A DNA stretch of 54,353 nucleotides from Bacteroidota bacterium (GTDB taxonomy: Bacteria > Bacteroidota > Ignavibacteria > SZUA-365): NCBI GenBank assembly GCA_029907355.1, contig JARYLZ010000012.1, forward strand, positions 1 through 54,353. The letters are read 5' to 3'. The translations under genes and the position numbers were made by a program. Shown here piece by piece: positions 47,148 through 54,353 of the stretch. Position 1 is the first letter of the stretch; every line of letters starts with the position of its first letter. A model generated the notes under the pieces. The model saw only the letters and a list, made by a program, of their open reading frames with translations. It had not been told where the DNA came from and did not search any database.

Positions 47148-47920
47148 TCGACACGCATTGCCATCTCTTCTGGGAAGATTTCGCGGCGGACCTCCACGCC
47201 GTGCTCGAGCGGTCACGCGCGGCGGGTGTGCACGGCGTCATCGTCCCGGGGACGTCTCTTCAGACAAGCGCGCAGGCAGCGGACATCGCATGCCGTTGTC
47301 CCGATGTCCGCTGGGCGGCGGGAGTCCACCCGCACGACGCCGCATCGCTTCCCGCGGATTTCATTGATCGGCTGTGCGCGCTTCTGCGCCATCACCGCGC
47401 CGTCGCCGTCGGCGAGATCGGGCTCGATTACCATTACGATTTCTGCCCACGGGACCGTCAGGTGGAAGCGTTTCGGCTCCAGGTGGAGCTGGCCCTCGAG
47501 GAGGGTCTCCCCGTCATCCTGCACAACCGGCAAGCAGACGAAGACCTCCTCGCTTTGTGCCGTGAATACGCGGCGCGTGGTCTCCGCGGCCAGTTCCACT
47601 GTTTTTCGTCGACGCCTGCTTTTGCGGAACGCGTGCTTGAACTGGGTTTCCACATTTCCTTTACAGGCAACGTGACCTACCGGAACAGTACTTTGGCCGA
47701 GGTTGTCCGGCTCGTTCCGGACGACCGTCTCCTGCTGGAAACGGACGCGCCGTTCATGGCCCCTGTGCCGTACCGCGGCAAGCGCAATGAACCCGCCTAT
47801 CTCCCCCTCATCGTCGAGCGACTCGCGGCAATCAGGGACCAGGACCCGGAGACCATTTCTGCTCTCACGGACCGGAACGCGGAGCGCCTTTTCGGTTCGG
47901 CGCTCGAAAACGTCCGGTAG
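47144..47920 (+). CDS. tatD: TatD-family metal-dependent deoxyribonuclease
   Basis: 258-residue TIM-barrel hydrolase. Metal-site residues are His5 and His7 (IDTHCHLF), Glu in VGEIGLDYHYD, His in VILHNRQADED, His in FHCFS, and Asp in LLETDAPF. Family members are 3'-5' DNases in DNA repair and quality control. A longer open frame runs upstream through the MEMO gene, but the ATG at 47144 is canonical and overlaps the MEMO stop by four bases. Confidence 0.96.
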   Translation: MIDTHCHLFWEDFAADLHAVLERSRAAGVHGVIVPGTSLQTSAQAADIACRCPDVRWAAGVHPHDAASLPADFIDRLCALLRHHRAVAVGEIGLDYHYDFCPRDRQVEAFRLQVELALEEGLPVILHNRQADEDLLALCREYAARGLRGQFHCFSSTPAFAERVLELGFHISFTGNVTYRNSTLAEVVRLVPDDRLLLETDAPFMAPVPYRGKRNEPAYLPLIVERLAAIRDQDPETISALTDRNAERLFGSALENVR

Positions 47921-47995
47921 AGGATCGCGGCTCGGCGTGACGCCGCCCTTGTTCCGCACCTTGGAGAACACGGCGCGGGGGGCTAGATTGATCTC

Positions 47996-48739
47996 ATGGA
48001 AAACGTTCCCCGTGTCCTTCGTTCCGAGGGCTTGAGAAAACGCTACCGGAAACGGTACGTGGTCGACGGCGCGAGCGTGTCGGTCCGACAGGGCGAAATC
48101 GTCGGTCTGCTCGGGCCGAACGGCGCGGGCAAGACGACCACGTTCTACATGATCACGGGGATGATCCGGCCGACGGCGGGAGACGTGTTCCTCGACGACC
48201 GCTGCATTACGAGGCTTCCCATGTACAAGCGCGCGCGCCTCGGCATCGGGTACTTGCCGCAGGAAGCGTCGGTCTTCCGCAAGCTGACGGTGGAGGAGAA
48301 CATTTTGGCGGTTCTCGAGCTGATGGGGATGCCCGCCGTCGAACGTCGGAAGCGCGCCGAGGAGTTGATGGGAGATTTCAACATCGCTCAAATCCGTTCG
48401 AGCAAAGGTTACATGTTGTCCGGCGGCGAGAGGCGCCGGACGGAGATCGCACGTGCCCTCGCGACGAACCCTGCGTTCATCCTCCTCGACGAACCGTTCG
48501 CCGGCATCGACCCCATTGCGGTCGAGGACATCATGCGTATCGTCGGCGAGCTGAAAACGCGGAATATCGGGGTCCTGATCACGGACCACAACGTGCACGA
48601 AACGCTCTCCATCGTGGATCGTGCGTACCTACTCTACGACGGGCGGATTCTCATGGAAGGCGACTCGAAAACGCTTGCCGGCGACGAGGAAGCACGCCGC
48701 ATCTACCTCGGGGAGAGTTTTCGCCTCGACCGGTACTGA
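47996..48739 (+). CDS. lptB: LPS export ABC transporter ATPase LptB
   Basis: 247 residues. Drives LptFG to move lipopolysaccharide to the outer membrane. Walker [10 protein letters not shown] near 40-48, signature [15 protein letters not shown] and Walker [20 protein letters not shown] are all diagnostic, and [10 protein letters not shown] is the switch region. Lack of the other lpt genes nearby is common outside proteobacteria. It implies an LPS-bearing outer membrane. It starts 75 bases after tatD. Confidence 0.97.
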   Translation: MENVPRVLRSEGLRKRYRKRYVVDGASVSVRQGEIVGLLGPNGAGKTTTFYMITGMIRPTAGDVFLDDRCITRLPMYKRARLGIGYLPQEASVFRKLTVEENILAVLELMGMPAVERRKRAEELMGDFNIAQIRSSKGYMLSGGERRRTEIARALATNPAFILLDEPFAGIDPIAVEDIMRIVGELKTRNIGVLITDHNVHETLSIVDRAYLLYDGRILMEGDSKTLAGDEEARRIYLGESFRLDRY

Positions 48740-48853
48740 CCGTCCGCCTCCCGCTCCGGATGACGATCGGGCCCCCCCTGCCCGCCGTTCAACCGGACAA
48801 AGGGACCCGGCGTGAGGGGGAGGATTCGTACCCCCGATACACGGCCGCGGTTG

Positions 48854-51418
<2,565 letters not shown>

Positions 51419-51615
51419 GATTTCCTTCGTTTTTCCTTTGCCGTTCTCCCTTTCCTCTCATGGAAACACGCAGGCGCCAGGGAGAGTTCTCGTTCGACAC
51501 AGCAAAAAATACCATGCCCCCGAGGGAGACGCAAGGCAATAGCGTTCCCGCCGCGCGCTGCAAACGCTTACATGGCGATGCGGGCTGCGCAGTCCCGGCA
51601 CATCGCAGCCGCTCG

Positions 51616-52389
51616 TCAGAAAATGATCGTCCAGAGCGTGTAATCCAGGATCAGGATGAGGGCCGAACTCAGCACGAACGCGCGGATGGTCGAGCGCCCG
51701 ACCCCTTCCGCACCGCCCGTCGTCTGAAACCCGATGTGGCAACCCAGGATGGCCGTGACGGCGCCGAACGCGACAGCCTTGATGATGCCGGAAAAAATGT
51801 CTTTCGTCTGGAAGAAGCGCTTGACGCTTCCGAAGAACGTGGCCGCACTCAGGTCGAGGAAAAAATTGGCGACGAGGAAAGCGCCGAGGAGGGCGATGGC
51901 GTTCGCGAACACCACGAGGAGCGGCATCATGATGACCGCGCCGAGGAAACGCGGCATCGCGAGGTACCGGACGGGACTGATCGCCATGCTTTCCAACGCG
52001 TCGAGCTGCTCGGTCACCTTCATCGTCCCGAGTTCGGCCGCGATGGAGGCGCCGACGCGCCCCGCGATGACGATCGCGCTCAATACCGGTCCGAGCTCGA
52101 TGAAGATGGCGCGGCTGACGGCTCCGCCGATCAGCGAGAAGGAGATCATGCCCTGGAACTGGTATGCCGCCTGCCAGGAAGACACCATGCCCGTGAAGAG
52201 TCCGATGATCAGAACCAGCGGCAGGGAACCGACACCGATGTGCTCCATCTGTTCGATCACGAGCCTCCGATCGCGGACGAGGCGGTGCATGCTTCGGAAG
52301 ATGTTGATCTGCAGGAGAGCGATTTCCCCCGTTTCCTTGAAGAAATGGATCGTTCGCCTGCCGAGCCGGTCGATTCCGAGTGTGTTCAT
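51616..52389 (-). CDS. mlaE: MlaE-family phospholipid-transport permease
   Basis: 257 residues, five to six membrane helices with the MlaE family core (ELGPVLSAIVIAGRVGASIAAELGTMKVTEQLDALE, then SPVRYLAMPR). It moves phospholipids between inner and outer membranes together with an ATPase (MlaF) and an MCE protein (MlaD), neither of which is adjacent. The ATG at 52389 fits the family start; the upstream open frame overlaps rlmN and is not supported. It lies 43 bases after rlmN. Confidence 0.95.
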   Translation of the reverse strand: MNTLGIDRLGRRTIHFFKETGEIALLQINIFRSMHRLVRDRRLVIEQMEHIGVGSLPLVLIIGLFTGMVSSWQAAYQFQGMISFSLIGGAVSRAIFIELGPVLSAIVIAGRVGASIAAELGTMKVTEQLDALESMAISPVRYLAMPRFLGAVIMMPLLVVFANAIALLGAFLVANFFLDLSAATFFGSVKRFFQTKDIFSGIIKAVAFGAVTAILGCHIGFQTTGGAEGVGRSTIRAFVLSSALILILDYTLWTIIF

Positions 52390-52432
52390 GGGCGCTCCAG
52401 GGAAAATGACGTGTAAACGACAAGCCTCGAAA

Positions 52433-53575
52433 TCAGGTAGGGGTACTCTCTCGAGGGATAGGGGCGAGCGAGGTGTTCCGTTCAGTCGGTTTCGTCTCCC
52501 CACGACAGTGTCCCCCGAAACCTCGCGCCGCGAGCTGTCCGCATGCCCCCTCGATGTCCGCACCCGCACTGCTGCGGACCATCACGGTCACTCCCGCCTT
52601 CTTGAGAGAGGCTGCGAAAGCCAGGACGTCCTCCCGCGATGGGGATCGGAAGCGGTGCCCCCCTCGGACGATCTTTTCGATGGGGTGGTAGGGGATGAGG
52701 TTGATCTTGCAGGGCACGCGACGGGCGAGTCGAGCGAGGCGACGGATGTCTTCCGGTCCGTCGTTCACCCCTTCGAAGACGATGTATTCCCATGTCACGG
52801 CGCGCCCTGCCATGCGCACGTAGTATTCCACCGCTGCGATGACCTCGGCGAGAGGGTAACGCTTCGCAACGGGCATGAGCCGTCCGCGCACCTCGTCGGT
52901 CGTGGCATGCAGAGAGACGGCGAGTTTCACCGTTCTCCGCTCATCCGCCATGCGCCGGATCCCGTCGGGGATCCCCGCCGTCGATATCGTGATGCGGGAC
53001 GCGCCGACACCGCGGGTCGCTTTGTGGGTGAGGATCTCCACCGATTTCATGACAGCGTCGTAGTTCAGGAACGGTTCCCCCATCCCCATGTAGACGATGT
53101 TGGTGATGCGTCCGCCCGCGGCCGACCTCGCGACGATGTACTGGCCCACGATTTCCCCCGAAGCCAGGTTCCGCCGCGGCTTCACGGAAGCCGTCGCGCA
53201 AAACGTGCAGCCGAGCGGGCAGCCGACCTGTGTCGAGAGGCAGAGCGTCAGACGTCCCCCGAGGCCCCCTTCGCCGGCCTCGGAAGGGATGAGGACGGCT
53301 TCCACCGCGAGGCCGTCTTCCAGTTCGAAGACGAATTTCCGCGTCCCGTCCCTCGATCTCCGCTCGCCGGCGACGTGCGGGTGCGCGATGCGATAGCGGC
53401 GAGCAAGCGAAGCCCGGACGGTTTTCGGGAAATCGGTCATGGCGTCGAAGTCGTCCGTTCCATGGTTGTACAGCCACGAGAAGAGCTGCGTCCCCCGGTA
53501 CGGTTCGAGACCCATTGCCGCGCATTCCGCCCTGAGTGCGACTTCGTCGAAGCCGAAGAGGTTCCGGCGTTCCAT
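52433..53575 (-). CDS. rlmN: 23S rRNA (adenine-2503-C2)-methyltransferase RlmN
   Basis: 380-residue radical-SAM enzyme that methylates A2503 of 23S rRNA and A37 of some tRNAs. Its 4Fe-4S motif is Cys119-x3-Cys123-x2-Cys126 (CPLGCTFC). GEPFLNYD is the SAM-binding GEP stretch, and Cys345 near the end should be the methyl-bridging cysteine (RSSAGADIEGACGQL). The C-terminal tail is extended by about 35 polar residues. It is the first gene of a minus-strand run with mlaE and clpC. Confidence 0.97.
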   Translation of the reverse strand: MERRNLFGFDEVALRAECAAMGLEPYRGTQLFSWLYNHGTDDFDAMTDFPKTVRASLARRYRIAHPHVAGERRSRDGTRKFVFELEDGLAVEAVLIPSEAGEGGLGGRLTLCLSTQVGCPLGCTFCATASVKPRRNLASGEIVGQYIVARSAAGGRITNIVYMGMGEPFLNYDAVMKSVEILTHKATRGVGASRITISTAGIPDGIRRMADERRTVKLAVSLHATTDEVRGRLMPVAKRYPLAEVIAAVEYYVRMAGRAVTWEYIVFEGVNDGPEDIRRLARLARRVPCKINLIPYHPIEKIVRGGHRFRSPSREDVLAFAASLKKAGVTVMVRSSAGADIEGACGQLAARGFGGHCRGETKPTERNTSLAPIPRESTPT

Positions 53576-53750
53576 GACGCGAATCTACGACCGCCCGTCG
53601 TCCCGAGGAAGCAGGCAATGGCGGCGCCGCGTCGAGGACCTCATCCGCCGGTTCTGTGTGATTCGAGCACGGTGGATCGTGCGATGGGCGGAATGCGGAA
53701 AGGGAGGAGCGGCGCTTGCGGAACAGCGTGCGCCCACAGGAGGTGCGGGA

Positions 53751-54353
53751 ATGCGTAGCATCGTTGTCAAATTCGCCGGAATTGGCGAGCTTGAAATAAT
53801 GCAAAGACAAGCGATACCTCTCGTGCCACTTGTCGCCTGTTTTCTCGTCTCCGTATGTGGAGCGCAGGTCGATTCCATCTCCGGTACGACAGGGGACACC
53901 GGAAGCGGCTCCGTATGCGCTTCCTCGGAAGCGGGTACGACAAACCCTCCGGTGGGCCGGCGGGTCGTCATCCCATGGAGACTCGCGGTGGTCGGCGGTG
54001 CGGCTCTCGGGACACTCGGTGCGACATATTGGTACCTCGAAAAGACGTGGTGGTCCGAGAAACCGACCGCTTTCCACTTCGACGACGGGGCCGATCTCCA
54101 TTATGCGCATAATCTCGACAAACTCGCCCATTTCTATGGGGGGAGCATCGCGGGTGATCTTTTCTCCGGCGGTTTGCGCTGGGCAGGGATGAGACGGAAA
54201 GCAGCCGCGTGGTACGGTTTCGGGCTCGGCGTATTCGTTCAGCTCGTCATCGAATTGAAGGATGGCTATGCCCCCCGCTGGGGGTACAGCGTCTGGGATG
54301 TCGCGTGCGGTACGGCCGGTGCGCTTTTCTTCGTGGGCAAACACTACTCGCCG
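53751..54353 (+). CDS. DUF2279/YfiM-like envelope protein (runs off the right edge)
   Basis: 201 codons are visible. A hydrophobic export segment at about 18-38 (QAIPLVPLVACFLVSVCGAQ) is followed by a Ser/Thr/Gly linker and a second hydrophobic helix. Then come the conserved stretches FHFDDGADL, NLDKLAHFYGGS, LRWAGM, VIELKDGYAPRWGYSVWDVACG, which match DUF2279 (E. coli YfiM). Its function is unknown; probably an envelope protein. The ATG at 53751 follows AGGAGGTG with good spacing. An in-frame ATG at 53799 would give a more ordinary signal peptide but has no ribosome site. It is divergent from rlmN. Confidence 0.8.
   Translation, partial: MRSIVVKFAGIGELEIMQRQAIPLVPLVACFLVSVCGAQVDSISGTTGDTGSGSVCASSEAGTTNPPVGRRVVIPWRLAVVGGAALGTLGATYWYLEKTWWSEKPTAFHFDDGADLHYAHNLDKLAHFYGGSIAGDLFSGGLRWAGMRRKAAAWYGFGLGVFVQLVIELKDGYAPRWGYSVWDVACGTAGALFFVGKHYSP

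Noticed and set aside
48811-48840. Sequence on the minus strand like a tRNA T-arm and 3' end (GGGGG-TACGAAT-CCTCC)
   Set aside because: The T-loop departs from TTCRANY, and no matching 5' acceptor, D arm or anticodon arm lies at tRNA distance; that space is the end of clpC. At most a remnant or chance.

Overview
The window is about 54 kb of GC-rich, densely coded bacterial chromosome, with one tRNA and no convincing prophage, insertion sequence or CRISPR array. The best guess for the organism is a member of the Bacteroidota/Chlorobiota-type (FCB) group, for example an Ignavibacteria/Kapabacteria-like lineage. Three large secreted proteins end in a type IX secretion (T9SS) type-A sorting domain, one with the NYPNPFNPST signature. 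There is also an OmpA protein with thrombospondin type-3 repeats, an LPS-export ATPase (outer membrane present), and two promoters that fit the Bacteroidota TTG-N20-TAnnTTTG pattern. The phylum is inferred from protein style only. No rRNA and no T9SS machinery lie in the window.

Layout. 1-6162 (minus): ftsH (cut by the left edge), der, a NatB-like permease with its ATPase, and an M48 lipoprotein protease. 6813-10628 (plus): TSP3/OmpA protein and a GT-C glycosyltransferase. 10758-12978 (minus): a T9SS cargo protein with a clear terminator, leader hairpin and promoter. 13487-13559: tRNA-Lys(CTT). 14037-20643 (plus): SNF2 helicase and SWIM-finger partner, xseA-xseB (exonuclease VII), a small Lys-rich conserved protein and an RRM protein. 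20840-28406 (minus): two more T9SS cargo proteins, a double-SPOR membrane protein and a TPR protein. 28631-30591 (plus): succinate-semialdehyde-type dehydrogenase and a four-helix membrane protein. 30851-37638 (minus): purD, GT4 glycosyltransferase, M24 peptidase, guaB and a glutaryl-CoA-type dehydrogenase. 37829-38857 (plus): a CNNM/CorC-like protein. 38924-44721 (minus): an rsbU-rsbV-rsbW-like partner switch, then adk and two related outer-membrane proteins in one tightly packed run. 44852-48739 (plus): an orphan OppF-type ATPase, a MEMO protein with a PqqD-like front, tatD and lptB. 48854-53575 (minus): clpC, mlaE and rlmN. 53751 to the right edge (plus): a DUF2279/YfiM-like protein.

The most interesting non-coding signal is at 34784-34942, between guaB and the M24 peptidase. 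Three perfect DnaA boxes (TTATCCACA, all in one orientation, two of them 21 bp apart) surround a 44-bp stretch that is only 18% GC. This is a strong candidate replication origin or DnaA-control locus, away from any dnaA gene in view. Other points of interest are the SNF2/SWIM pair placed directly before exonuclease VII, the RRE-like/MEMO fusion, the partner switch translationally close to adk, and an ABC ATPase that carries its own C-terminal membrane segments.
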